Positions 15,294 to 22,742 of a stretch of DNA of 22,742 bases are shown piece after piece. The position numbers and the translations under genes are program-made. Source of the DNA: JASHSH01 sp036490215 (GTDB taxonomy: Bacteria > Pseudomonadota > Alphaproteobacteria > Rhodospirillales > Magnetospirillaceae); contig DASXEH010000076.1 in the NCBI GenBank assembly GCA_036490215.1, positions 1 through 22,742 on the forward strand. Reading direction: 5' to 3'. Each line of letters starts with the position of its first letter. The stretch's first letter is position 1. The notes under the pieces were generated by a model. That model did no database searches, was not told where the DNA came from, and was given only the letters and a program-made list of their open reading frames with translations.

Positions 15294-16571
15294 CTAACGC
15301 GTAAACACAGCCACCGCCTCAAGGCGGGCCGACCAGAGGAATTGATCGACCGGCACGGCGCGGATCAGGCGGTAGCCGCCATCGATCAGCAACCGCGCAT
15401 CGCGGCTCAACGTGGCGGGATTGCACGAGACAGCCACCACCAGCTTGGGGCCTGAGGCCGCCAGTGCACTGGCCTGGCTGGCGGCGCCGATGCGCGGCGG
15501 ATCGAACACGGCAGCGACATAGCCTGCCAGTTCTTTCTCGCGCAGCGGTTTCCGCGCCAGATCGCGCGTCTCGGTGGTGACGGGCAATGACGCTTGGCCG
15601 ACCGCGCGAGTGAGCGCTGCGATTGCCGGACCATCGCCCTCGACCGCATGGACGCGCTGGGTCTTGGCCAGCGGGAAGGTGAAGCTACCGCTGCCGGCAT
15701 AGAGATCGAGCACCCGATCGCGCGGCTTGGCGCGTTCGATCACCGCCTCGGTCACCAGACGTGCCAGCGTTGTCTCGCCTTCGGTCGAAGGCTGGAGGAA
15801 CCCGCCCGGCGGCAGTTCGACCGGCACGCCACCCGGCCGCACAATCGGCGCGCGGCGATGGGCAATTGGCTCGGTGCCTTTCTTCGAGCGCCAGGACAGG
15901 CGGGCGATGTCGTGGGCTGTGGCGAAGCCGGCCAAGGCCTCGCGCGATTTGAGGTTGGGCTGGGATTCGCTCTCGATCACCAGATCGAGTCCGGTCTCGG
16001 TCAGCGTCGCGACCACATCGCCTTTCGCACCGCCAGGCAGCGCCTGTGTCAGCACGGCGCGCAGCGGGGCCAGCAGAGCGACGAGTGCCGGTACCAGCAC
16101 CGGACATTCTTCGACATCGATCAGCGTGTGGCTGGCGCGTTGTGCGAAACCAAGCATCGTGGCTTTTCCGGCACGCACGAAGCCCAAGGCCGCGCGCCGC
16201 CGCGTGCCCGGTGCAATGCGGATCAACGGCGCGACGACGCTCGCGTCACCGCCCGCGCGTTCGACCGCCTCGACCAGAAGCCCACGCTTCCAGACGGCGT
16301 AATGGTCATCGTCAAGATGCTGCACGGCGCAACCACCGCATTGACCGAAGTGTTTGCAGGCCGGCTTGGCGCGCCCAGGTCCGGGTGTCGTGATGCGCAA
16401 CAGATCGGCAGCAACGCCGTCGGCGCGCTTCTCGCCGAGTTGTGCGTCGACCACGTCGCCCGGCACGGTGAAAGGGACATAGACGGTCTGGCCGTCATGT
16501 TGCGCAAGGCCGTCGCCGCGCGCACCCAAACTGTCGATGGTCAATGAGACTGGCGCGGTGCCGCCCATCAT
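15294..16571 (-). CDS. TrmA/RumA-family RNA (uracil-5-)-methyltransferase with [4Fe-4S] site
   Basis: About 425 residues. The N-terminal TRAM-like beta region (SLTIDSLGARGDGLAQHDGQ) is followed by the iron-sulphur motif: Cys72, Cys78 and Cys81 in CKHFGQCGGC, and a fourth Cys in VEECPVL. The SAM-binding Rossmann fold shows VLDLYAGSGSFTFPLA and FDPPRIG. The catalytic Cys is in VSCNPATLSRD and the C-terminal base-like Glu in ARLEAVAVF. It makes 5-methyluridine in rRNA or tRNA; which one cannot be read from the sequence. The start is ATG 16571, overlapping the ABC ATPase stop by four bases (ATGA). A second ATG follows at 16568. The longer frame to 16811 re-reads the ABC gene and is not real. Confidence 0.93.
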   Translation of the reverse strand: MMGGTAPVSLTIDSLGARGDGLAQHDGQTVYVPFTVPGDVVDAQLGEKRADGVAADLLRITTPGPGRAKPACKHFGQCGGCAVQHLDDDHYAVWKRGLLVEAVERAGGDASVVAPLIRIAPGTRRRAALGFVRAGKATMLGFAQRASHTLIDVEECPVLVPALVALLAPLRAVLTQALPGGAKGDVVATLTETGLDLVIESESQPNLKSREALAGFATAHDIARLSWRSKKGTEPIAHRRAPIVRPGGVPVELPPGGFLQPSTEGETTLARLVTEAVIERAKPRDRVLDLYAGSGSFTFPLAKTQRVHAVEGDGPAIAALTRAVGQASLPVTTETRDLARKPLREKELAGYVAAVFDPPRIGAASQASALAASGPKLVVAVSCNPATLSRDARLLIDGGYRLIRAVPVDQFLWSARLEAVAVFTR

Positions 16572-17323
16572 GGTGCCGCCGGAACGGCGTCCTGGGTGCG
16601 GTTGCGGGCGATATCGAGGAACACCTCTTCCATTGTCTCGCGGCCATAGCGCGCGATCAGCGCATCCGGTGCGCCCTGATCGACCACGCGGCCCTTGCGC
16701 ATCATCAAGACACTGGTGCACAGCCGCTCGACCTCGGTCATGTTGTGCGAGGCCAGCAGAATCGTCGCGCCATGGCGCTTTTGGAAGTCGCGCAGCATCG
16801 TCCGCACCCAATCGGCCGAATCGGGATCGAGCGAGGCGGTGGGTTCGTCGAGCAGCAAGATCTCGGGCGTGTTGAGCATCGCTTTCGCCAGCGCCACGCG
16901 AGTCTTCTGGCCCGCCGACAAGCGTCCCGCCGCGCGGCTCATCAATTCGCCGATCGAGAGCATCGCCGCCACTTCGTCGATGCGCTTGTCGAGCCCCTTA
17001 ACGCCATAGAGATGGCCATAGACGGTCAGATTCTCGCGCACCGTCAGACGATGAGGCAGATCGACATAGGGCGATGAGAAATTGACGCGCGGCAGCACAC
17101 GATTTCGGTGCGCCAGCATATCCTCGCCAAGCATTTCGATACGCCCCGAGGTCGGCAGCAGCAGGCCGAGCAGGATCGAGATCGTCGTGGTCTTGCCCGC
17201 GCCATTGGCGCCCAGCAGCGCCACGGTCGAACCGCGCTCGACCGTGAAGGAAAGCCCGTCGACAGCGGTGACGGCGCCGAAGGATTTGCGCAGATCATCC
17301 ACGCGGATGACGATGTCGCTCAT
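16568..17323 (-). CDS. ABC transporter ATP-binding protein (ABC-2 type), no adjacent permease
   Basis: 251 residues, one nucleotide-binding domain. Walker A is GANGAGKT (38-45), the signature is LSAGQKTRVALAKAML, Walker B is ILLLDEPTASLDPD and the H-loop is LLASHNMTEVERL. It resembles the DrrA/CcmA/NatA class that normally pairs with an ABC-2 membrane subunit. No permease is on either side: upstream, 25 bases away, is the second GGDEF-EAL-like gene, and downstream, overlapping by four bases, is the RNA methyltransferase. Its partner must be encoded elsewhere, or it works otherwise. The ribosome site is weak. The substrate is unknown. Confidence 0.92.
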   Translation of the reverse strand: MSDIVIRVDDLRKSFGAVTAVDGLSFTVERGSTVALLGANGAGKTTTISILLGLLLPTSGRIEMLGEDMLAHRNRVLPRVNFSSPYVDLPHRLTVRENLTVYGHLYGVKGLDKRIDEVAAMLSIGELMSRAAGRLSAGQKTRVALAKAMLNTPEILLLDEPTASLDPDSADWVRTMLRDFQKRHGATILLASHNMTEVERLCTSVLMMRKGRVVDQGAPDALIARYGRETMEEVFLDIARNRTQDAVPAAP

Positions 17324-17348
17324 GGGCTGAATACCGAAAAAGAAGGCG

Positions 17349-18653
17349 TCAGCGACGCATGCCCGAGACGCCCTTGACCCGCTTCGAGTCGCTGGCGATC
17401 AGGGCCTCGACATGGCGGCCCTGGAACATGGTGATGCCCGCTTGCCGGCCGAAATCGATAGCTTCCTGGTCGTCGCAGCGGGCCAGAATCGCACGACCGC
17501 TGCCGGCGCGAGCGATGTATTGATCCATCTTCATGCCGTTGGGCAAAAGCCCCGTCTTCATCGCCGGATTCCAGTTGATCTTGATCAGATCGACGCCCAG
17601 GCGCTGCCGATCGATGAAGGGCAGGGATTCGAGATTCGCGCCGTCGATGCAGATGCGATAGCCGCGCTCATGGGCGAAATCGCGGGCGAACAGGAATGCT
17701 CCCAGATCGGCGAACACATCCACCTTCTGTACTTCAAGCACGATCGTACCGCGCATGCCGGCCTGCAGATTGTCGTCGAAGGTCAGGAATTCGGGCGCGA
17801 TCAGCGTCTGGACATTGAGGTTGATGCTGACATCGCCGGCAACGGTGCGGTCGTCGTGCTTGATCAGCATCGCCAGCACGCGGCGGTCCAGCGTCTCGGT
17901 CAATTGCTGGAACAGCCATGGGCTCGACGCCAGATTAACATCGGGCAGCAGCGTTTCGCGCAGATCGGCGATCGAGATGAAAAGCTCGGAGAAGATCGGC
18001 TGTGGCGAAGCCTTGCCGACGATGGCGCAGATCGCCTGGCGGCGCAGCATATTGGACAGATCGGCGCGGATCAGCGCTTCCTCGATCCGGTTCAGCATTT
18101 GCGGCGTCAGCGGCTGGCCTTCGCTCGCCTGCTTGGTCTGCTGCTGCGCGATGAAGCCTTTGGTGAATTCCTGAGTGCGGCGCTGATCTTCTTCATGGGC
18201 GGCGCGTTGGGCCAGCGCGAGCAGATCCTCGTAGTCGCGCTCCATGTCGAACCAGTCGACAAAGGAGACCTTATCGCCTTCGCCCTCGTCCACCAGCATC
18301 GGATCGTCGCTGAATAGGAACTTCACCTTGATGATCGCCGATTCGGTCTCGTCGAGCGCGGCATCCTTAAAGATGAAGACGATGTCACTGTTGGACAGAA
18401 CAAAGACCTGGCCCTTCAGCGCCTTGACCATAATCTCGAAAGCGTTGAGCGCGATACGCACATGTTGTTCGCGCCGATTCTGCGCCTGCAGCGCTGAGAT
18501 GTGCAGGATCGCCACCTGCCGGCCACGGCGATGCCGCTCCAGCTTGCGCACATAGTCGAGCAGCAATTGTTCCTGCCCGACCAGGCGTTCGGCGCGCGGG
18601 TCGAAGCCCGCTTCCTGCGGTTCGACGCGGTCGCGAGTCTGTGGGGGCTTCAT
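17349..18653 (-). CDS. Degenerate GGDEF-EAL-like protein (second of tandem pair)
   Basis: About 434 residues. The C-terminal half (~190-420) follows the EAL-domain pattern but with catalytic losses: SINLNVQTLIAPEFLTF matches the NLS strand and keeps its Asn; LEVQKVD replaces LExTE; CIDGANL replaces the DDFG pair; DLIKINW keeps the Lys of LKID; and ILARCDDQEA replaces AEGVE. The EAL tripeptide itself is absent. The N-terminal part (RIALNAFEIMVKALKGQ, VFVLSNSDIVFIFKDA) resembles a GGDEF fold whose GGDEF loop has become SNSDIV. Phosphodiesterase or cyclase activity is therefore unlikely; a c-di-GMP receptor or scaffold is possible. ATG 18653 overlaps the stop of its paralogue by one base (TGATG). 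No membrane segment or signal peptide is seen. Confidence 0.75.
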   Translation of the reverse strand: MKPPQTRDRVEPQEAGFDPRAERLVGQEQLLLDYVRKLERHRRGRQVAILHISALQAQNRREQHVRIALNAFEIMVKALKGQVFVLSNSDIVFIFKDAALDETESAIIKVKFLFSDDPMLVDEGEGDKVSFVDWFDMERDYEDLLALAQRAAHEEDQRRTQEFTKGFIAQQQTKQASEGQPLTPQMLNRIEEALIRADLSNMLRRQAICAIVGKASPQPIFSELFISIADLRETLLPDVNLASSPWLFQQLTETLDRRVLAMLIKHDDRTVAGDVSINLNVQTLIAPEFLTFDDNLQAGMRGTIVLEVQKVDVFADLGAFLFARDFAHERGYRICIDGANLESLPFIDRQRLGVDLIKINWNPAMKTGLLPNGMKMDQYIARAGSGRAILARCDDQEAIDFGRQAGITMFQGRHVEALIASDSKRVKGVSGMRR

Positions 18654-20011
18654 CAGCCAGCTCCTGACGGCGCGCGCGCGCGGATGGCGCGCATTACGGG
18701 GGGCGTATCGAGCATGTCGAGATTGCCGCATTCGGGCCGCGGCGCGCCCGACAACACACCGTGGCGCGCGATGCACTGGCCCAGCGCGCAGGCCGCGCTC
18801 TTATCGCAGACCGCCATCGTATAGGCCGCCAGCATCGTATCCACATAACGGCCCTGGAAGCGCTGGATGCCTTTCGACAGACCCCATTGGATGGCGGCTT
18901 CGGAGTCGCAGCGGCCCAGCACGATCTTTTCGACACCCACGCCCATCAGCCCACGCACGACTTGTTCGCCATGCTCGGTGTCGCCCATCTCCGGGCTCCA
19001 ATGGAGCTTGTAGAGATCGGCCTTGAACTGGGTCAGGTCCATGAATTGCAGCGTCAGCTCGTTGATGCCGTCGATCAAGACCTGATGGCCGTTTTTCAGC
19101 AGCAGATTGTGCGCGTCGAAATAGGCGCGGCTGTCGGCCATGATGTCGAGCACCTGCAGCTCCACCGACAACCCGGCATGGCCGGCGATATGCTGCGAGA
19201 ATTCTGCGAAAGTGTCGGTCTTGATCGTCGCGAGATTCAAGTTGAGCCCATAGACCACGGGCCAGGCCTTCAGGTTCGCGGCACTCAGCGCGCTCAGGAC
19301 GCGGCGGTCGAGCGACAGGCTGAGATGCTGGAACAGCCAGCGGTTCGAAAGCAGGCTGACTTCGCTGCGCAGCTCTTTCTGCAGCTCGCTCACCGAGACG
19401 AAAAATTCTTGGAAGATCACTTCGGCGTTTGAATTGCTGTCGCCGACCACCATGGCCGACTGGCGGCGGATCAGGCGGCTGATATCGGTGCGCGCCAGGC
19501 GCTCGAGCAGCTCGGACAGCATCTTGGCGTCGATGACGCTCTGGTTGGCTTGCGACGCCTTTTCGCGATTGCGGGCGCGCGCCTCCTCGGTCGCGTCCTT
19601 GGCCATGACCAGGAACGCATCATAGTCGGGCCCGGCCAGATCGTACCAGGTGCAGAAATTGTCGATGCCGTCGCCCGAATCGGTGAAGGTCAGCGGATCC
19701 TTCGAGAACAGGGCGCGCAGCTTGTAGATCATGTTCTCGACGTCGGTCAGATTCGCGTCCTTGAGCATGAACACGACGTCGGAATTGGTGAGCAGGAACA
19801 TCTGCCCGCGATAGGCGTTGACCATCGGCTCGAGCATGCGCAGCGCAATGCGCACATGCCCTTCTTGCCGGTTTTGCACCCGCAGGCGGGACAGATGGAC
19901 GTGAAGGGCTATGCGACCCTGACGAATTCGCCCCACGCGCTCGGCAGCGCCGAGCAGCAAGCTTTCCTGGGTAACAACATCCGGGTTCGGGTTCCCGGGA
20001 AGAGAATACAT
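18653..20011 (-). CDS. Degenerate GGDEF-EAL-like protein with Cys-rich tail (first of tandem pair)
   Basis: About 452 residues, paralogous over its whole length to the next gene: RGQMFLLTNSDVVFMLKDA here against KGQVFVLSNSDIVFIFKDA there. The EAL-like half shows GLNLNLATIKTDTF (Asn kept), VELQVLD, VLIDGINE (DD pair lost), LYKLHW (Lys kept) and IVLGRCDSEAA (AEGVE lost), ending QRFQGRYVD. Unlike its partner it has a ~60-residue tail with four Cys in the pattern C-x5-C-x4-C-x14-C, then CGNLDMLD, which could bind a metal or be redox-active. I chose ATG 20011 with GGAGG 11 bases upstream; a TTG at 20065 is the only longer start and has no support. It is the first gene of the minus-strand run and divergent from the phosphatase gene. 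Confidence 0.72.
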   Translation of the reverse strand: MYSLPGNPNPDVVTQESLLLGAAERVGRIRQGRIALHVHLSRLRVQNRQEGHVRIALRMLEPMVNAYRGQMFLLTNSDVVFMLKDANLTDVENMIYKLRALFSKDPLTFTDSGDGIDNFCTWYDLAGPDYDAFLVMAKDATEEARARNREKASQANQSVIDAKMLSELLERLARTDISRLIRRQSAMVVGDSNSNAEVIFQEFFVSVSELQKELRSEVSLLSNRWLFQHLSLSLDRRVLSALSAANLKAWPVVYGLNLNLATIKTDTFAEFSQHIAGHAGLSVELQVLDIMADSRAYFDAHNLLLKNGHQVLIDGINELTLQFMDLTQFKADLYKLHWSPEMGDTEHGEQVVRGLMGVGVEKIVLGRCDSEAAIQWGLSKGIQRFQGRYVDTMLAAYTMAVCDKSAACALGQCIARHGVLSGAPRPECGNLDMLDTPPVMRAIRARAPSGAG

Positions 20012-20069
20012 CGGAGAGGTGGCCTCCGGTCCCGCCCCTGGGGACAAAGCCGTGCCTGGGGTCAAGACG

Positions 20070-20113
20070 CTCTAGAATGCGATTCTTTTAGAGTTTATAT
20101 CACAATCTCGCAA
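20070..20113. promoter_or_regulatory. Divergent regulatory region with bulged inverted repeat
   Basis: CTCTA (20070-20074) pairs with TAGAG (20089-20093), and GAAT (20075-20078) with ATTC (20082-20085), leaving a three-base bulge. The repeat contains GATTC, a CcrM-type GANTC methylation site. On the minus strand TTGCGA (20113-20108) and TAAAAG (20090-20085) are 17 bases apart, a moderate promoter for the tandem GGDEF-EAL-like genes whose -10 lies in the repeat. A TATATC box (20096-20101) could serve the plus-strand gene, but no good -35 goes with it. Confidence 0.35.
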
Positions 20114-20150
20114 CGGCCAGTGGGCCCAAGAGCTAAGGAGCCACAATCCG

Positions 20151-20897
20151 ATGGCTGGGGAGTCTTATCCCCGAGGACGGACGCCGGCCGATATGCGGAT
20201 CTATGCGGTCGGCGATATCCATGGCCGCAAGGACCTTCTCGATCGGATGTTGGGGATGATCGCCGCCGACGGGCGGTTGTCGCGGGCGCCGAAAAAGCTG
20301 GTGGTGTTCCTGGGCGATTATATCGACCGCGGGCCGGATTCCCGTGCCGTGATCGAAACCATCGCCGCCGGGCCGCCTTCCGGCGCCGATTGGGCCGATT
20401 TCCGCTGGGTGGCGCTCTCGGGCAACCACGAGGCCATGATGGTGCGCTTCCTCGACGATCTTGAGGCCGGCGGTTCATGGCTCTCGGGCAGCAATGGGGG
20501 GGTGTCTACACTACAGAGCTATATCGGCGAATTGCCCCAGCCTTCTGGCCTTAAGACGTTGCAAGACTTACTGAATCGGGCTCTGCCGCCCGATCACCGC
20601 CGTTTCCTGACCACCCTGCCCGTCTCCCATCAGGAAGGGGGATATTTCTTCGTCCACGCCGGGGTGCGCCCGGGCATCCCCCTCCAGCACCAGCAGCGCC
20701 AGGATATGCTCTGGATTCGCGGCGAGTTCCTGGGTTCAGCCGTCGACTACGGCAAAATCGTCGTCCATGGCCACACCATCACCACCCTGCCCGAGCAGAA
20801 GCTCAACCGGATCGGCATCGACACCGGCGCGTTCTTTACCGGCCGGCTGACGACCCTGGTGGCCGAAGGCGAGTGGCGGGGCTTCCTCGGGACCTGA
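20151..20897 (+). CDS. PPP-family serine/threonine-type metallophosphatase
   Basis: 248 residues. All metal-site motifs of the PPP family are seen in order: GDIHG (21-25), GDYIDRG (55-61), GNHE, FVHAGVRPG and VVHGHT. These coordinate the two metal ions that hydrolyse phosphomonoesters. Bacterial members of this size act on phosphoproteins or on Ap4A-type nucleotides, and the sequence does not decide between them. AAGGAG lies 11 bases before ATG 20151; a second in-frame ATG (Met15) directly precedes the conserved domain and is a possible alternative. No signal peptide, so cytoplasmic. It is divergent from the GGDEF-EAL-like pair and 56 bases upstream of mtnA on the same strand. Confidence 0.93.
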   Translation: MAGESYPRGRTPADMRIYAVGDIHGRKDLLDRMLGMIAADGRLSRAPKKLVVFLGDYIDRGPDSRAVIETIAAGPPSGADWADFRWVALSGNHEAMMVRFLDDLEAGGSWLSGSNGGVSTLQSYIGELPQPSGLKTLQDLLNRALPPDHRRFLTTLPVSHQEGGYFFVHAGVRPGIPLQHQQRQDMLWIRGEFLGSAVDYGKIVVHGHTITTLPEQKLNRIGIDTGAFFTGRLTTLVAEGEWRGFLGT

Positions 20898-20953
20898 TCT
20901 GGCGATCAGCAGGCTGGGTTGCCGCCCGCCGGCCCATCGCCTACTTTCCCATC

Positions 20954-22081
20954 ATGAACATCAATGGCACCCCCACGCGCACCATCCGCCCTGCCGCCGA
21001 CGGCCCAGGAAAGTTTGGTGGTGTAGACATCATCGATCAGACCAAGCTGCCCCATGCGCTGGTCTGGACCCGGCTCGATACGCTTGAAGACGCGGCGCGG
21101 GCGATCAAGGACATGCTGGTCCGCGGCGCGCCGCTGATCGGCGCCACGGCGGCCTATGGCATGGCTTTGGCTCTTGCGTCTGATGCATCCGACGCGCGGA
21201 TCGAGCAGGCTTACAAGGTTCTCTACGTCACGCGGCCCACAGCTGTGAATCTGCGCTGGGCGCTCGACGATATGCGCCGCACGCTGCTGCCGCTGGCGGT
21301 CGATGCGCGTCGCGCCGCCGCCTGGAAACGCGCCGCCGAGATTTGCGACGACGACGTCGCCATCAACAGCGCCATCGGTGATCACGGCCTCGCCATCGTT
21401 AAGGCGCTGTGGGACAAGCGGCGCGCTGCCGGCGCCACGCGGCTCAATATTCTCACCCATTGCAATGCCGGCTGGCTGGCGACGGTGGATTGGGGCACGG
21501 CCACCGCGCCGATCTACAAGGCGCATGATGCGGGTATTCCGATCCATGTCTGGGTCGACGAGACGCGGCCACGCAACCAAGGCGCATCGCTGACCGCGCG
21601 CGAATTGAACTGGCACGGCGTGCCGCACACGGTGATTGTCGATAATGCCGGCGGGCACCTGATGCAGCATGGCATGGTCGATATGTGCATCGTCGGCACC
21701 GACCGCACCACAGCGGCGGGCGATGTCGCCAATAAGATCGGCACCTATCTCAAAGCGCTGGCCGCCAAGGACAACAACCTGCCCTTCTATGTGACGCTGC
21801 CGAGCCCGACCATCGATTGGACGATCGCAGACGGGCTGAAACAGATTCCGATCGAGGAACGCGCGCAGCGCGAGGTCACACATATCGCCGGCCGCGCGGT
21901 TGATGGCAAAGTGACCGAGGTCCAGCTTACGCCCGACGGCAGCAACGCATCGAACTATGGTTTCGACGTCACGCCGGCGCGGCTGGTGACGGCGTTGATC
22001 ACCGAACGTGGCGCCTGCCCGGCCACCCGCGCGGGCATGTTGGGTCTGTTCCCCGAACACAACGCCGACGCTGCGCAGTAG
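20954..22081 (+). CDS. mtnA: S-methyl-5-thioribose-1-phosphate isomerase
   Basis: About 375 residues, full length. It isomerises methylthioribose-1-phosphate to methylthioribulose-1-phosphate in the methionine salvage pathway. Seen: IIDQTKLPH near the N-terminus, MLVRGAPLIGATAAYG, the catalytic Cys in ILTHCNAGWLAT and the catalytic Asp in CIVGTDRTTAAGDVANKIGTY. The close relatives, eIF2B subunits and ribose-1,5-bisphosphate isomerase, lack this full set. The start is ATG 20954, fitting the usual MxxNGTPxRTI opening; no strong ribosome site is visible. No other salvage gene (mtnP, mtnK, mtnB-E) is in the window. A perfect hairpin follows the TAG stop. Confidence 0.96.
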   Translation: MNINGTPTRTIRPAADGPGKFGGVDIIDQTKLPHALVWTRLDTLEDAARAIKDMLVRGAPLIGATAAYGMALALASDASDARIEQAYKVLYVTRPTAVNLRWALDDMRRTLLPLAVDARRAAAWKRAAEICDDDVAINSAIGDHGLAIVKALWDKRRAAGATRLNILTHCNAGWLATVDWGTATAPIYKAHDAGIPIHVWVDETRPRNQGASLTARELNWHGVPHTVIVDNAGGHLMQHGMVDMCIVGTDRTTAAGDVANKIGTYLKALAAKDNNLPFYVTLPSPTIDWTIADGLKQIPIEERAQREVTHIAGRAVDGKVTEVQLTPDGSNASNYGFDVTPARLVTALITERGACPATRAGMLGLFPEHNADAAQ

Positions 22082-22108
22082 CCGCTGTCATCGTTGCCTC
22101 AAACGACA

Positions 22109-22136
22109 GACCCCCCGAGTAGGGGCTCGGGGGGTC
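22109..22136. terminator. Hairpin between convergent mtnA and pstS
   Basis: GACCCCCCGAG (22109-22119) and CTCGGGGGGTC (22126-22136) form a perfect 11-base stem with a six-base loop, 27 bases after the mtnA stop. The following CTTCGAC is not T-rich, and on the other strand only TGTCGTTTG follows. It therefore suits a bidirectional barrier or RNA-end stabiliser better than a classic terminator. Confidence 0.55.
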
Positions 22137-22198
22137 CTTCGACCCGTTCACGACGGAAGCCGCTTCCGGCTAGCCTCTATCGCAACGGCATTGTTAGG

Positions 22199-22742
22199 TC
22201 ACTTCGCCGAAGCGACCCATTCCGGCTTGCCGTCCGGACCCTTCAACTGCGCCGTCCAGCTGTCTTCGATCTGCTTGATCACGGCGTCGGGCATCGGGAC
22301 GTAGTTCAGCGCTTCGGCGTCCTTCTGGCCGTTGTGCAGGCACCAGTCGAGGAACTTCAGCGCCACCTTGTTCTGCGCCGGATCGGTATCTTTGCGCAGC
22401 AGCATGTAGGTGGCGGCCGTGATCGGCCAGCTCTTCGCGCCGGGCTGGTCGGTCAGGATCAGATAGAAGTTCTGCACCTTGGTGAAGTCGGCGTTGGCTG
22501 CCGCCGCCTGGAATGCATCCATAGCCGGCGCGAGGCGCTTGCCGGCCTTGTTCACCATGTCGGTGTAGACGAGGTGATTTTCCATCGCGTAGGCGTATTC
22601 GACATAGCCGATCGAGCCGTCGATCTGCTGCACGAAGGCGGCTACGCCGGCATTGCCTTTGCCACCCACGCCCGCCGGCCATTCGACCGAGGTGTCTTCA
22701 CCCACCTTCTGCTTCCAGTCCGGGCTCACCTTCGAGAGGTAG
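22199..22742 (-). CDS. pstS: Phosphate ABC transporter substrate-binding protein PstS, C-terminal part
   Basis: About 181 residues are inside the window. The frame is open to the window edge (YLSKVSPDWK), so the apparent start at 22729 is internal and the signal peptide lies outside. PstS hallmarks are seen: VSPDWKQKVGEDTSVEWPAG, GGKGNAGVAAFVQQIDGSIGYVEYAYA, WPITAATYMLL and FLDWCLHNGQKDAEALNYVPMP, quoted here as separate motifs. It is the periplasmic phosphate-binding component of the Pst system, normally under PhoB control; its promoter is not in the window. It converges on mtnA across 117 bases. Nothing other than the hairpin is seen downstream, so any pstC/A/B genes must lie beyond, or not follow it here. 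Confidence 0.95.
   Translation of the reverse strand, partial: YLSKVSPDWKQKVGEDTSVEWPAGVGGKGNAGVAAFVQQIDGSIGYVEYAYAMENHLVYTDMVNKAGKRLAPAMDAFQAAAANADFTKVQNFYLILTDQPGAKSWPITAATYMLLRKDTDPAQNKVALKFLDWCLHNGQKDAEALNYVPMPDAVIKQIEDSWTAQLKGPDGKPEWVASAK

Noticed and set aside
16572..16811. Upstream extension of the RNA methyltransferase frame
   Set aside because: It re-reads the ABC ATPase gene in another frame; the ATG at 16571 overlaps the ABC stop and begins the conserved region.
22154..22168. CGGAAGC-C-GCTTCCG palindrome near pstS
   Set aside because: A one-base centre cannot form a normal hairpin, there is no T-run, and a protein-binding role is not supported by position downstream of both genes.

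Overview
The window reads as ordinary chromosome of a free-living alphaproteobacterium, probably of the Rhodospirillales or a near relative. The support is a high G+C content by eye, a DUF1285 / Nudix CoA-pyrophosphatase / CCA-transferase run, a thrC / M16-protease pair, a pyruvate phosphate dikinase, and copies of a palindromic repeat that is very common between alphaproteobacterial genes (its chance translation begins MPGLVPGIHV). I cannot name a genus. I saw no rRNA, tRNA, CRISPR array, transposase or phage gene, and no stretch over 300 bases lacks a gene.

Layout. (1) 1-2006: the C-terminal three quarters of pyruvate phosphate dikinase, closed by a good terminator. (2) 2006-4253, minus strand: an ABM-fold monooxygenase-like protein, a TetR repressor with a clear operator laid over its own promoter, and a TPR protein carrying a glycosyltransferase-like domain. 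(3) 4357-5341: a DUF2076 protein with a Gln/Pro/Tyr-rich linker, followed by two different structured palindromic repeats. (4) 5355-8419, minus strand: a tightly packed run DUF1285 - Nudix - CCA transferase - LOG. (5) 8495-10887, plus strand: MoxR ATPase, DUF58 protein and a DUF3995 membrane protein. (6) 10884-15168, minus strand: M32 carboxypeptidase, threonine synthase and M16 protease. (7) 15294-20011, minus strand: two tandem degenerate GGDEF-EAL-like proteins, an ABC ATPase without a visible permease, and an Fe-S RNA (uracil-5)-methyltransferase. These four are linked by overlaps or a short gap and look like one operon. (8) 20151-22081, plus strand: a PPP-family phosphatase and methylthioribose-1-phosphate isomerase (mtnA). 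(9) 22199-22742, minus strand: the C-terminal part of a phosphate-binding PstS.

How the genes fit together. Most are housekeeping: C3 carbon metabolism, threonine synthesis, tRNA 3' end formation, nucleotide clean-up, rRNA/tRNA methylation, methionine salvage and phosphate uptake. The least explained part is the tandem pair of degenerate GGDEF-EAL-like proteins (17349-20011). Both lack key catalytic residues and are translationally coupled to each other. They are co-oriented with an orphan ABC ATPase, and the upstream one carries a four-cysteine tail that its partner lacks. A second place of interest is the TetR / TPR-glycosyltransferase unit with its near-perfect operator architecture.

Several genes use non-ATG starts fixed by family N-termini or by overlaps: thrC and cca use TTG, and moxR and the DUF58 gene use GTG.
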